NCBI GenBank assembly: GCA_002633005.1
Contig: NMRA01000036.1
Location: 1,391,161-1,455,160, forward strand
Direction: 5' to 3'
From: Phoronis australis
Taxonomy: Eukaryota > Phoronida > Phoronidae
DNA length: 64,000 nt
Shown: piece by piece, positions 20,600 through 32,700 of the stretch
Numbering within the stretch: the first letter of the stretch is position 1
How the letters are laid out: every line of letters begins with the position of its first letter
Notes under the pieces: model-generated
What the model was told of the DNA's origin: nothing
Database searches by the model: none
The model's input: only the letters and a program-made list of their open reading frames with translations
Program-made: the position numbers and the translations under genes

Positions 20600-22220
20600 G
20601 CCTCAATGACCAAACACTGAATTTCATTCAGCCACAGGGCAGTTTAAACACGTGTCAAAATTGTGAAAGTTCATAGCACTCAGTACTGAGACATACTCTA
20701 AAAACACAAACCAAAATGAATGTTTTTTAAGAATATGCATTGTGTGCTTTTAAGCAATTACTTCAGCCAGTACAAATGTGGTTTGCTTTAGTCTGAAGTT
20801 TCTGATTTTAACTTGATATCACAACTAGCTGTACTAATTGTAAAACAGATTCACTAGCTACATTTTCCATAGTCATCTTTTATCGAACTACCGTTTCGAC
20901 CACAATGCATATATCACAGAGAAAAGATGTCAGAGACACTTCACAACGACTTGATGTTTCCTAACTAGGAGCAAGTATGTGTTGAAAAATATATATTTGT
21001 TGATCTGCCAATATCAGAGTAACATTCAGCTCATATCATGGACAAGGTAATAATGATTTCAATTGCAGGAGCGTCACCTACTGCTCATCACTTTCAAAAT
21101 ATTCTCACTAAAGAACCATGAATTTATTCGCCTTACAAAAATGATCACACTTAACCAATCTTGGGATATTGCCGGCATTGTAAGAGGATGCTCAACACTT
21201 AGCTTGAAGCCAAGTCGCATTTGGCTACTTGCTGAAAATCCCAGGACGCTAAAGGAAATCTGACGTCGTCCAAAACTGATGTTTGTCATCAGAATAGTTG
21301 GCTAAAAAAAGGTTATGCTATTTTCCGTTCTTGGGAACTTACGTCACATACCCAGAATGTAGGTGATCATATACACTGTAGGCACTAGTTTCACTCATCA
21401 TGCATGATTATCGCCAACTTCCACCTGTGTACTTCCTGATGTCATTTTAATGCAAGTTTGACAAGTGCTAACTGCTGTCGGTGGTAGCAAATGCACCAAT
21501 TTCATGAAATAAACGAAACAATTGTAAACTAAGGTATCAAATCTAAGAAAACTGTTAGTAACTTAAAATTTAGGAGTCAACACAAACTTTGAAACAAATT
21601 TCGAGGGAATTGGCTGACTTTGATACTCACAGTGGTGACTTCATGGCGACTTGGGATTTTTCCCAGGTGACCAAACACAATCTGTAGTTCACTAAATCAA
21701 GCACTGCAAGACATAATTGTCAGAGGTTATGTTAATGATGCTCAATACATAATAATCATAAAGCATTTTGGTTATGTAGTACCCTATCAAAATGTCCAAT
21801 TTTGTCCATCCTTGGGACATCTTACAAGATACTGATTGGATTCACGTGAAACTTTCACAGAATATACTTTATAAACTAATCCCCAACATGCCGTTAGAAA
21901 TGTTTTTTTAAAATGTTCCACATTTGCGTGAGGACCTACCAGAAAGCAGGAATTGCATAAATTTCATGAATTTTTTACATTGCATAAAACAAAAATGAGA
22001 CGGTAATTTAGCAAACTGTAACATCATTTTTGAGATTTACCTTGAACATCATGTTATACAACACGAACTAAAATTCTACAGTTTTGTAAATATTTGACTT
22101 AATGTACAGACTTGTCAATAAAGTACTACATAACCTTTAAGCACACCATATGGCAAACGTCATCAATTAACAAGACTTACGAATTATACACCCTACTACA
22201 TTTCAATAATTCTATTACAG
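20600..22220. other. No gene recognised
   Basis: Probable intron or intergenic sequence between the LINE and the first MULE-like exon. An acceptor-like TTTCAATTGCAG at about 21059-21070 precedes a 65-codon frame (to 21263) that I could not assign. Confidence 0.4.
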
Positions 22221-22428
22221 ACACCAGACTACTTTGTATGCCCATCCTCTGTTTTTAGTATGTGTCATGACAAATGCTGGATATGAAGTGGTGGCTGGTA
22301 CTCGGAAATGAAAACATGGCATCCTTGCACAAGGCTCTATCGGTCCTGAGACAGCACAATGAAGAATGGAATCCAAGATGTTTTGTGGTCAATGCATCTG
22401 AAATAGAAACTCCAGCAATTAAAACTGT
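22221..22428 (+). pseudogene. MULE-transposase-like exon with a frameshift
   Basis: A strong acceptor (TTCTATTACAG) ends at 22220. The first part reads TTLYAHPLFLVCVMTNAGYE and then VVAGT. After a one-base frameshift near 22300-22310 the reading continues as ENMASLHKALSVLRQHNEEW, NPRCFVVNASEIETPA, IKTV. This matches the transposase core of MULE/SWIM-type proteins common in invertebrates: a 'TTxYAxPLxFxxVxTNxGYxVVA' strand, an 'ENxxSLxEAL' helix and a 'WxPxxFMxDxSxxE' acidic segment. The Asp usually found in the last motif is Asn here (NAS). A donor (ACTGT/GTAAAT) follows at 22428/22429. The intron borders survive, but the frame is broken and an acidic residue is altered, so it is probably dead. 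Confidence 0.6.
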
Positions 22429-23207
22429 GTAAATGTGTTTTCAGGTACTTACTTACTTTACACAGTAGTAATGACATTACTGAACTGGTAAATGTTTTGC
22501 AAGAGCCTCGATTTAATGCCTATAGCATTCAACATTTTCCGTTAAACAGCTTTGTCACAACACACTGCTGTTTTTCATATACAATATATAGATTTCACCG
22601 CCAATCTTAGGCATTGCATAAAACCCCATTAGGTTCAAAGTTACAAACTGAAAATTAAATCACTTGCTGCTTCTTCCTCACAATGTCAGAATTTTAATCC
22701 TTAGCAGTTAAAACTACTAAGCTTGGGAGATATGAAACTTGTTATTACTAGAAACCCTACATGTTGCTTTTCAGATGAAATGACAACCCAGCGCACCATA
22801 CAGGAGAAACAGTTCCCTTTAAAATCTGACTTATATTTGAAAATTTGCACTCGTATTTCCTAATTTGGACTCTTAAAAATGACCAAAAAACTAACTAGGC
22901 GTTGGTGGGGGTGGTCCCAATTTTAATTTTTCTGTTCTTTTTTCAAGCATGTCACTTGTTTTAGCCAGCGAATATACATGTTTGTTAGAGAGCACAGATT
23001 TAACATTCATATCTGCAACAAGTCTTACTACAATTTCAAAGACCACTCTCGTTTACTGTGATATCCTTCCTAAAGCTCTAGTAAGGTGAATGAAAGACTA
23101 ATTTCATAGCAAAAAGTCGATGAACAAAAAATTCATTTGTAACACCAAACATGGGTTGCAAAGCCCCTTGAACTACATACTTGTTAACTTTCTCTATGTG
23201 TGTGCAG
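22429..23207. other. Probable intron of the MULE-like relic
   Basis: It starts GTAAATGTG and ends TGTGTGCAG. Joining exon to exon is out of phase (the upstream exon ends on codon position 2, the downstream one needs position 1), and about four expected residues are missing. A microexon or a deletion may lie here. Confidence 0.4.
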
Positions 23208-23321
23208 AGATCTTTCTTTGTGACTTTCACAGGAAAGAGGCCTGGTACGGCTGGGTATCCTCCTACATTAACGGAATGGTGGCACATCAGGACGAAATTC
23301 TTACTGCTTACTTCCCTCTGA
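23208..23321 (+). pseudogene. MULE-transposase-like exon 'FLCDFHRKEAW'
   Basis: An acceptor (TATGTGTGTGCAG) ends at 23207 and a donor (CTGA/GTAAGG) follows 23321. The exon encodes IFLCDFHRKEAWYGWVSS followed by a segment with NGMVAHQDEIL. It matches the block after the FP motif of MULE/SWIM proteins ('FLCDFHREQAW.RW', then 'NG...HKDE.L'). His and Trp of this block are conserved. Together with the upstream exon it shows an intron-containing transposase-derived gene on the plus strand. No SWIM zinc finger exon was found downstream in this window. Confidence 0.6.
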
Positions 23322-23564
23322 GTAAGGCAACAACACTGAAAATGCCCATGGTCTTCATGAATAAACTCTGCTGAGGCTTGACAGTGATCTGATGAGAAAG
23401 CAAAATGATGTTATTATTAAGTAAGCTTGTTCGCTGCATGAGAACTCATCCTTAAAATAATATCACAAAACAAAACCTTAAAGTTTCAAAATATAAAAGA
23501 CAACCAGTTAAGATCATGAGAGTCAATGTTTGCAGAATCAAAGGCAAACTGTCATATGCGTCAT

Positions 23565-23672
23565 GGGCGGCGCAGCCCCCCATCCCCCCTGTGGTACACC
23601 GCCCATAGACCATGGGCACTGAAAAAAGTGGGGGGCTATAGGACCCCCCCAGCACCCTATGGTGCGCCGTCC
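23565..23672. mobile_element. Short MITE-like element with GC-rich inverted ends
   Basis: GGGCGGCGCAGCC at the left and GGTGCGCCGTCC at the right are inverted counterparts (shared core GGCGCA). The 108 bp between them is C/G-rich (CCCCCCATCCCCCC, then GGGGGGCTATAGGACCCCCC) and unlike its AT-rich surroundings. No clear target-site duplication was seen. Confidence 0.4.
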
Positions 23673-24969
23673 AAGTGTGTTATGTTCCAGAATGCAGAAT
23701 CAGTTTCCACTGAGCTACAAGTGGGTACATTGAGACAAGAAGACTGCAAGAAGTAACATGGAGTAAAGAAAGTGTTGCATACAAAAGGAAAAAATTGAAT
23801 GCAAGTCACATACAGGTGTACTAGTAGCTGTGACTCAGTCAATTCCATTTTGATGGAGTAGAGTGGGTTTTATAATCAGAGAATATTTTGATCAATTTGT
23901 GAAAAATATTTTCTTCCTAGGAAAATAATTCGTAAGACATCAATTGTTAGGTCTCACTTACATTTTCAATGCATACATCAACATTAATTATGGGTGTGGG
24001 TTCTATTGTGTAAGAATAAAACCCGCGGTGGTTCGAAGAGAAAAGTTCGTCTGTTCGGTATGATGTATTTAAAAGCTACTCGTGAGATAGTATAAGGATG
24101 TTACATATAACATGCAAGTGAACCTACTCGACCAATCAGAATGTGCGCCAAATATAAAACTAACCAGTGGGGAAGATAACCTTGAACTGAACAAGAGCAG
24201 TAAACAACCAAGCTAAACATATGTCAAGAGGCAACAATTAATAACTTTAAACTAAACATGTATAGTAAACACCTAAGCTAATTAACCCAGTGAAAACCTG
24301 TCATAAACACATGCCAATAATGGGTGAATTGTACTTTGCTGATAACTTCTAATATATTTTTGTTAGCCAATTAGATGTTGAGTGAGTCATAGACATACGC
24401 TCTGAATTTCTAAGATTAAACTGTTTCTTATGGCAAAAATATCAATTCAGAATAATTAAGCTGTAATTGGTACTTTGCAATTGACTCAAAATTAAATTAG
24501 AGCAATGCAACATCTATAAATATTGTATTTTAATCCAAGTACATCGATTTGGCCTGTTGCACAAGATCATCATCACAGAGACGTCTATGCTGGGAATTTA
24601 CACTCTTTATGATGTTAACTTTTAAACAAATTGAATATCTTGAAAGATATGAAACAATATCATAACTAGTGAGTAAATATGGCCATCCTAAAGATGAAAT
24701 GTGTGATATTTAAAAATGATCACTAGAATGACAATGAAACTTAATTATTTTTTTAAATTAGAAATTGCCCTAAAATTGCACAGTTACATATGTCACCAAT
24801 TAATTGTGCACCTGTGAATAACTTACACATGTATGGCAATTCAACATTTTGATATAGTTACCTGTATTGTTCACTCCATCTTTCATTCGAGCTTGTGTCA
24901 TCTATTGGGTAGCGCAACGCCATCAAAAAACTCCATGCAAATGACCTGAAATTTTTGAAAAACACTTCT
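23673..24969. other. No gene recognised
   Basis: AT-rich sequence with no domain, repeat or promoter that I can support. Confidence 0.4.
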
Positions 24970-25590
24970 GAATTACCAGACAACTAGTTCTACCTGACTC
25001 CGCTGGTTGACATTTGGCAAATGTCAACTAGCTGATCCAGATATCATCACCAAAATACAAATGCTAAGTCCTACCTGACTCCGCTGGTTGACAATTTGCA
25101 AATGTCAACTAGCTGATCCAGGTATCATCACAAAAATACAAATGCTAAGTCCTACCTGACTCCGCTGGTTGACAATTTGCAAATGTTAACTTGCTGATCC
25201 AGGTATCATCACCAAAATACAAATGCTAAGTCCTACCGGAATCCGCTGGTTGACAATTTGCAAATGTCAACTAGCTGATCCAGGTATCATCACCAAAATA
25301 CAAATGCTAAGTCCTACCTGACTCCGCTGGTTGACATTTTGCAAATGTCAACTAGCTGATCCAGGGATCATCACAAAAATACAAATGCTAAGTCTTACCT
25401 GACTCCGCTGGTTGACATTTTGCAAATGTCAACTAGCTGATCCAAGTATCATCACCAAAATACAAATGCTAAGTCCTACCTGACTCCGCTGGTTGACAAT
25501 TTGCAAATGTCAACTCGCTGATCCAGGTATCATCACCAAAATACAAATGCTAAGTCCTACCTGACTCCGCTGGTTGACATTTCAGTAGGC
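24970..25590 (+). repeat. Minisatellite of ~81 bp units, 7-8 copies
   Basis: CTGACTCCGCTGGTTGACA recurs at about 24994, 25076, 25157, 25238 (as GAATCCGCTGG), 25319, 25400, 25481 and 25562, giving a period of 81 bp. Copies are over 90% alike. Each unit contains the imperfect palindrome GTTGACA-TTTTGCAAA-TGTCAAC, whose centre ATTTGCAAAT resembles an octamer/POU site, followed by TAGCTGATCCAGGTATCATC. The last unit breaks off inside the palindrome. Confidence 0.93.
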
Positions 25591-25875
25591 CTAAATCTCT
25601 AAGACTAAGACTCTAATACACTGCGAGTAAGAGGCTAAGGATTACCGTGACAGTCACATAACCACAGTGTTCAACTATTTAAAAACACGTCCTTCGGGAA
25701 GTTTCTCCGTCAAAAGAGCAGTGGTTTCTCTTAAGATCATATTTAGCATAAAATATAATAAATTAAGCACACCTACCATGTCGAAATTCGTTCAATGCCG
25801 CTGTCACAGTTCTTGAATTCGAGAAATTCTCTGCTGAAACAATAACACTTCGAGAGGAAGTAAAGACAGGGAATC

Positions 25876-25960
25876 CCTCTCGACAGAACGCATGCGCGTG
25901 ACCTACGTCACTTCCACCTGGATTGGCTCGTTGACATTGTCCCGCTAAGCTGTAAGGACA
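25876..25960. promoter_or_regulatory. Promoter-like cluster: NRF1, ETS/CRE-half and CCAAT motifs
   Basis: CGCATGCGCG (about 25890) is an NRF1-type palindrome. CTACGTCACTTCC holds a CRE-like half site and an ETS core. GATTGGCTCG is a reversed CCAAT box. Such tight groups mark CpG-type, often bidirectional, animal promoters. No first exon could be paired with it; a 28-codon ATG frame at 26132 on the plus strand is one candidate. Part of the cluster (25916-25946) is an exact inverted copy of 14301-14331. Confidence 0.4.
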
Positions 25961-25998
25961 GCTTAGGCTACGTTGCAAAGTTTCCATTGTCCTGGATA

Positions 25999-26018
25999 CG
26001 GGNGGGGGGGGGGGGGGG
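25999..26018. other. Poly-G run containing an N (assembly uncertainty)
   Basis: A run of about 18 G bases with one N at 26003. The length is unlikely to be exact. The open frame that crosses it should not be trusted. Confidence 0.8.
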
Positions 26019-27871
26019 AATACTGGGTAAGCTGTCAATTCCATTGTCGAGTATTTAGTACTAGCATCGTCTCAGGTGGGTTAGTCAGTCAGTTTTATCT
26101 CTGTCATTCAAAGTAACACTTTACACACGAGATGGACCAGTTATCGTTTCCGTCGTTTTCAAGGATCATCCTGGGTTTAGTAATTTGGTTTTGTGGTATC
26201 TGTTATAGTCCATATTGAGCTGCGTAAATTTCCGACCGTTCAATGTGGGTCGTTGGAAAAAAATGGCGGAGAAGTTGGCGACTTTGATATTGTCTCGGCT
26301 TCTCACCCCACCCCTCCCCCAGTACGAAATGCGAGAGAAACCCGGGGTCACAGGAAGTTAGTGTGCATAACGTAGGCCAACCTCATGAAACAGTAATATA
26401 GTTTATTAAATATAACACAATGGCAGACCAATATTTCACTGCAACGAGGTAGTTGATCTGAGCACCCCCGTTAGATGACAATACAAATCGCGCAACGCAG
26501 GGGGAGACTGGCAAACGTAACAGCGTGTAAAGAATGTGCTATTCAGCCATTTATTGTGTGGCAACCAGGCACCGTATTGATCGCTGGGGGTCTTGAGTAA
26601 ATAGTGAGTGGCCTATAACGTTGACAAGGTAGTTGGGATTGGGCAAGTTTTGAACAAGCTTATTACTGTTGTTATCTCAAACCAGCTCGCAACTCAATAT
26701 CCAAGATGGATCGTCAAACGAGCGGTATGATGTTTTCATACTACAATAAAAGGTAGGAGTTGACATTTGTACAACCCCAGCAATAAGTGTTTAACCGGGC
26801 CACTGATGTAGAACCCGTGAAAGAGCATTGCCATGATTGTGAAACATAACTTCGTTCGTTAATGGTGGTTAAGGATTTGTTGAATGAACGTACCGTACAT
26901 TAAAAATCAATGGATATGTTTATCTATAATGGGAATGGGATGGACAAAAAGAACTACTGAATCTAATGGAATGTGAAGTGAACATGAGTAACAGGTCCTA
27001 GAGTCACTCGTCAACAAAGAATCGAATACCGTACGACGCAGGGCGCTGATGAGAACAACCAACAAAATTGAACAGGACTTAAATGTTACGGTGATAAATT
27101 TAATGAATCAATATCGAGTGGGGCCGTTGCCACGGTAGCTTAGATTTCCTGGTAAATAAGATCCCTGAATTATCCGTTATGGTCAAGATTGCAGTTTGGG
27201 GGATTCGACACAGTTTGCCAAAAATCCGTAAAGCAGTCATTGTTTTACGACAATGGCTAAAATATTCCGACATTTTGGACCAAGGCAAATAAAATTAAGA
27301 TGCCAAATTAAAAACAATAATGACGATTAAACCAGATCTAAGTAGCGTTGTAAATTGCTAGGCCTTTCACATGATTACCGGTCAATTGGCCAGGGAGCAG
27401 TTGGGCGGGTGCAATCGTTGTCAGCACACACTGATTTTAAAATCCAAATGCCTAACTTTTGTATTAAAAGTTTCTCGCAATAAAATGTTTCTGCGGTTAC
27501 CAAATTTTTTGAAAATTAATGTGAAGTGACTGTGTGATTCAGTTGCTGTGTGATGGTAAAATCGATTCGTAAATACGTGGCAGACGTATCACATTTGATT
27601 ATGATTTCTTACTTCAAATATCAAATAATTCAACTTGAGAAATGCAGATTTTGCATTGATTAATTTGTTATTTTGGCGGTTACAAATAGCGCGCGACAAC
27701 AACTTGCACCATGATGTCACACTGAACAGGCAAACCCAAGTGTAGACATCATATGGTGAGGTTTATTTCAACGTCAATTTTGTATTGATTCAAAAGAAAC
27801 TTGTTGTCTTAGATTGTCCCTATCAATTTAGCTATTTCCACAATCTCGGCAACACAATATAATCGCCATCT
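26019..27871. other. No gene recognised
   Basis: About 1.85 kb with no repeat or domain that I recognise. A short hydrophobic 28-codon frame (26132-26218, plus) begins after the promoter-like cluster but has no other support. Confidence 0.4.
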
Positions 27872-28023
27872 GGGCCCAGTTGCATAAAAGTTATACGCCG
27901 TATAGCAACAATGACGTCGCATTATCACGCGTCACGTTATTATTGTTGAACAATGCACATGACGTCATGCAACAATCAAACTTATCCAGCGGATATCTTT
28001 TGAAGCTTTATGCAACTCGGCCC
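27872..28023. mobile_element. 152 bp MITE with 17 bp inverted ends
   Basis: GGGCCCAGTTGCATAAA at the left is matched by TTTATGCAACTCGGCCC at the right (one mismatch in reverse complement). The interior holds two TGACGTC phrases and pairs partly with itself. GGGCC-ended MITEs of this size are frequent in marine invertebrate genomes. No convincing target-site duplication was found. Confidence 0.7.
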
Positions 28024-29264
28024 TGGAGAAATGTAGCTGGGTAATCGTGATATTGAAATTGGTGCGCTTTTGAAGTCAAATTTAGCATTCTTACATCACC
28101 CTAATATTGAGCTACAATACCTCAAACACGAAGTCTATGACCCCCTCATGTTTCTGTCATTTCACAGAAAACACGATGGGAATTCAAACATTGCATAAAA
28201 GAAAAACAAAAAATAACGTAATTTTTTGTGAAGAGCCTAACACTCTAAAATTTGAGGTACTCGAAACCGACGAAAGAAAATCGGTAAATCAAGAAATATA
28301 CACGAAGCCATTAAAATATAAAGCTGACATCGCACTACGAAAATTGGTCTGTTTTCAAAAATAAATCACTAATTCGATTGTAAGTAGCTTTTTCAGAAGC
28401 ACATGTAAATTTTACATTTTTTCTAGAGGCGCCTTTGTTCAGACAGCTGTAACGGAAAAGTAATGTAGTAGGCAATCACTGAAATACAAAGTATGTAAAT
28501 TTAAAAAACTACAACGTTAAATTAAACTGTTACTGCTACCTGGCTAAATACGAAAATCGAATAAGGCCTGTTATTCTCTTAAAATTGGTCACATAATACC
28601 GTGATAGGATTCTATTTCAATCACCAGCAAGAACATCGAAATTATCAGTAACTCAAGATGACGCTGTAGGTTTTATTGGAGTTGGCCAATCCTAAAAATG
28701 CGGATTCGAAAATGACACACATACGCATCGCTTGTGATTTATTATTCGACAACAATGCAAGATCGTCGCATTGTTTTTAAACCCCAATGCACCTCGGTTA
28801 AGAATTCCAGACTAAGAGCTTAACGGCGAAATATATCTTCAGCTGCCAGAACCATTGCCTTGTCAAAGAACTACACAATGTCATGCAGTCGTGTTGCTGA
28901 TGTTACCACAGTTGTGACAGCTGCACATTTCTGTACAGTTTGACCCAGCATTGCAGCACATTCTCAGTTTCCCAGCACAAATGTTCTTTTTGCACTTGCA
29001 GCGTTTATTGTTTAGTACTGTTAATGGAGCTGTGGGCATTACCATACAGTTTTAACTGCAAAGCTCCACCGCCAAGGAGCCAACTATGGTCGATTAGAGA
29101 GGATACAGCACTGCACACTGGCGATTGGCCCGCATGCAATGAATTGTCAAACACTAAGTCCTTGTTTGGAGGCAGGCAGGATTTGGGCAAACGTTTGATT
29201 CAAAATATGCTATAATGGGCTGTGTTAATTAGAGTCAGCAAGTGAATTATTGAACACTAGCCTC
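28024..29264. other. No gene recognised
   Basis: It contains two unassigned open frames: 28107-28364 (plus, 85 codons, lysine- and glutamate-rich) and 29005-29190 (minus, 61 codons). The second lies just downstream of the decayed ORF described next and could be part of the same relic. Confidence 0.35.
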
Positions 29265-29645
29265 GATTCACTTTCGTATCTCTTAGTCGGGCACAAACTA
29301 CAACAGTGAGTAGCTTCAACAGTCGTTTCTTAAGACTGCCTGTCCAAATAACTTCATGCATACCAGCTTTCTGAAGAACAGCTTCAAAGTCTTACTTTAG
29401 TTTTGAAAGGGAAATGACATCTCTATGTGTTAGAAGCTTTGATTCAATGAACTCCAAACAAAATTGTAGAAAAACATCTCTGAAAACTGTGGATTTGTCA
29501 CTCTTCAAAATCTTTGTCTTTCTATTTTTTATAGCACGATGATCTGCGGTACTTGACTTCTAAAACACAAGGTCTTTATCTTTGAATTTCAGTTGCAAAT
29601 TCAGGGCCCTGGACTGAGCTGTTGCTTGCGATATAAGTCCAACTG
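29265..29645 (-). pseudogene. Decayed ORF of unknown family
   Basis: Minus-strand translation gives about 120 codons in one frame with only two internal stops. It includes KILKSDKSTVFRDVFLQF, CLEFIESKLLTHRDVISLSK and KAGMHEVIWTGSLKKRLLKL. The helical, basic 'SLKKRLL' ending resembles the 'TRLKERLL' helix of multi-copy uncharacterised proteins in corals and amphioxus. Those may be the same family as the relic at 3.9-4.8 kb, but that is from memory and uncertain. Its density of sense codons is too high for random sequence. Confidence 0.4.
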
Positions 29646-29784
29646 AAAAAAACCCCGAACTGTTAACACTAATTTAACATTTAACAATGAGTGAGTTGGC
29701 ATGCAATTTTTTCAGACGGACTTATCAGGAACTGATCAACCACCAGCCTAACAAATTTACATGCCGTCTGATCAGTCGCCTAAA

Positions 29785-32700
29785 AAATTTTTTTTTGATG
29801 AAACATTTATTAATGCAACCAACCAGTACATAGTTGTGCAGCAATATGAAATCCAGTTAAGTGTACATCAAACAAATTACGAAAATTATCGGACCCTGTA
29901 AAAGCTAGTTAGGCAAAAAACAAGACCACCTTGCCTGGAATCTCTCAAGATTCAATTTATTATTGTAAATAAATTTTTCCAGGTTGTATTAATCACATAC
30001 CTCACATAGAAGTGATGGGAAATTGGGCTTAGCCTTTTGCAGTCTTTGTCTAAATAAATGAAATTTCGCTAAGCAAATAATGAAATTTACAACTTGTTAT
30101 CTACAGGCTGGGTCTCCAAACAAGGTGGAAGACATATTAAACAGCATAGGGAAATTGCACTGATTTATCATCCATGTTTTTAAACTTCTGAACAAGTGAA
30201 CATTCCCAATACAAATGTAGAATTGTTTCTTCATGTTGCTCACAGAAAGAACATAAAGACGATTCACTAACACCTATTTTCTTTAAATAAGAGTTTGCAC
30301 CAATAAGTCTGTGGTTGATACCGAATTGAAACCATCTGAGTCTGACATCGAAGTACAATGGTAAATTACAGAATGAATTTCTTTCCAAGATTGAGTATCA
30401 TCGCATAAGTTCTCCCACTTCAATTCTACGACGGGTTTTACATACAATTTACAAATGAATAATTCATAGATTTTCTCCATCCCTTTATTTCTGAGGAGAT
30501 TCGAAAAATATGTTCTGGAAAAAGTGGAGTGACTATAGTACTCTTGTCTCTTAGATGATTCCAAGAAAGAAGTATTGAACTTCGAATTCCATAAGAATGA
30601 GTAATACAAGGACAAAATTGAAAACGTGTACAAAAGGTATGAAAATCATACACATATCCTTTATCAGGGTCAATTAAATCGTATACGTACCGTATACCCT
30701 TTTGAAACAACTCGTTCCAAAAACTGGACTACTGTCTATACCACAAAGGTTGGTACAAAGAGTCATCTATCTCACACAGATGGATAAATTCGTATAAGAT
30801 ATAAAATATATCCTTCCAAAAATATTCTTAGTACGGTTAGATATTTCAAGGAAAAAACAAGAACCTAACTGAAAATAGTCATTTTTATATTAGGAATAAT
30901 TTCACATAAAATATTTAGCCAAGGAGAAGTATTGTTATAATAATTTTTGAAGAATCTTCGAATCCAAGTCAGTTTAATCGCTTTGACAAATGACACAGTA
31001 TGGACCATATTCCCACCTCCATCTTCAGAGTTCTGTACCATGGTTTTTCTAGAGATTGTATCAGAAGAGGTACCCCATATAAAATTAAAAAATATTTTTT
31101 CAATGTCCTTAAAAAAGTAGCACTTGGAAAAGGAAGTGTGTAAAAGAGGTGAATCAGCTTTGGTAATAAAAAAGATTTGACAACCGTTATCTTACCAAAG
31201 GTAAATAAATATCCAATGCCTTTTCTAACCTCGTTTAATTTTACATTTTTAAGTGAATCATTTCCTGTGAGTTGACAGAGAAGGTAATTCCAAGAGATGT
31301 GAACTGTGAACTTGCCCATTTTAAATCTTTTTCACAGCAAAGCTTATCACCACAACATATCTTAGAACCAATCCATATACATGTACAAACAGTTTTATTG
31401 ACATTGGGTATCATTATGCCTTTAACATTCTCGCATTGCCTCAACATAGATGCCATAATTTCGGCACAAAACAAAAAAGATAAGGTGAAAGGGGATCCCT
31501 TTGTCTGCAACCTTGGCAAATGTTATAGTACTTTGACGTAAAGCAATATGATACTGAATGACCGAAAGTTGGACACTTTCATTGAGTATTGTGAACCAAC
31601 GAATAATATCGTCACCAAAATTGAACTAATGTAGAACTTTCTTAAGAAATTCCCAGGACACAGAATCAAAGGCTTTTTCAAAATCAATTAATACCAGAAG
31701 TCCGGGAATATCCTCAGTATCATGGTAAGATGTCATAAATCACTCTGGTGTTCACCCCGATAAAACGACCTGGGAGAAACCCAGTTTGATTAGAATGAAT
31801 TAACTTTTTTAAAAGAGATTTTATCCTTTGTGCAATACATGCTGATAATAGTTTATAACTTGAATTTAGTAAGGAGATTGGTCTCCAATTTTTAATGTAT
31901 TCACGCGGTTTCTTGCCCTTAGGATCAAAGTAATGACTCCTTCACGCATAGTAGTAGGGAGACGGCCGGTTCGAAAACTATAATTAAAAGATTTGATCAA
32001 AAATGGCGACAATTCTTTCCAAAAAAAATGTAAAACCCTACAGGAAAACCATCATTCCTCGGAGTTTTGTCATTTTTCATAAATTTAAGGACAGCCGCAG
32101 CTTCAGTATATGTTATTGGTCCTTCTAGTTTTTCTTTCGAGTCGGCGTCTAGTTTCGATATATTTTCAGGGGTCACCAAGTCCTCCAACTAATATTGGAG
32201 AGAGTCATTTTGTTTGGATGCATATAAATTTGCATAGAATTTTTCGATTGCACACAGTATAGCTTTTTGGTTTGTCAAGCTTCGTCCAGTCTCGTCTATA
32301 AGTTTGTGGACATTCTTGTTCACGTAATTGCGTTTTTCTAAGTTACTAAAATATTTGGACGGTTTTTCGCCATCCTTGATCCATTTTGCCCGAGATCTCA
32401 GCATCATGCCTTTCACTTTGTCCTTTCTAATATATTCGTAATCTTTCTGCAAATCTGAATAAATTTCAAGTAGCTGAGCAGAACTGTTGCACACCATTTC
32501 TCTAAAAAGACTTAATTGCTAATCTAAATTATTTTCATGCCGATGCTTTTTTTCTTGAAAGCTGAATAAGACAAAGTATAATTTCTAATATTCAATAGAA
32601 TCATCTCAAGAAGAAGAGAGTCGTCTATAGTGGACAGACCGTCTGACATTACCAGGAGATAAATATTCCTTCTCTGTTTTAACTATGATGCCTTTCACAT

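Noticed and set aside
23526-23756. 76-codon plus-strand ORF after the MULE-like exon
   Set aside because: It reads through the GC-rich MITE-like element; it has no match to the MULE/SWIM family.
24970-25590. CRISPR-like array of regular repeats
   Set aside because: The whole 81 bp unit repeats, with no unique spacers, in a eukaryotic genome. It is a minisatellite.
25763-26044. 93-codon minus-strand ORF crossing the poly-G run
   Set aside because: It includes an N and a proline run from the G tract. The region looks like a promoter, not coding sequence.
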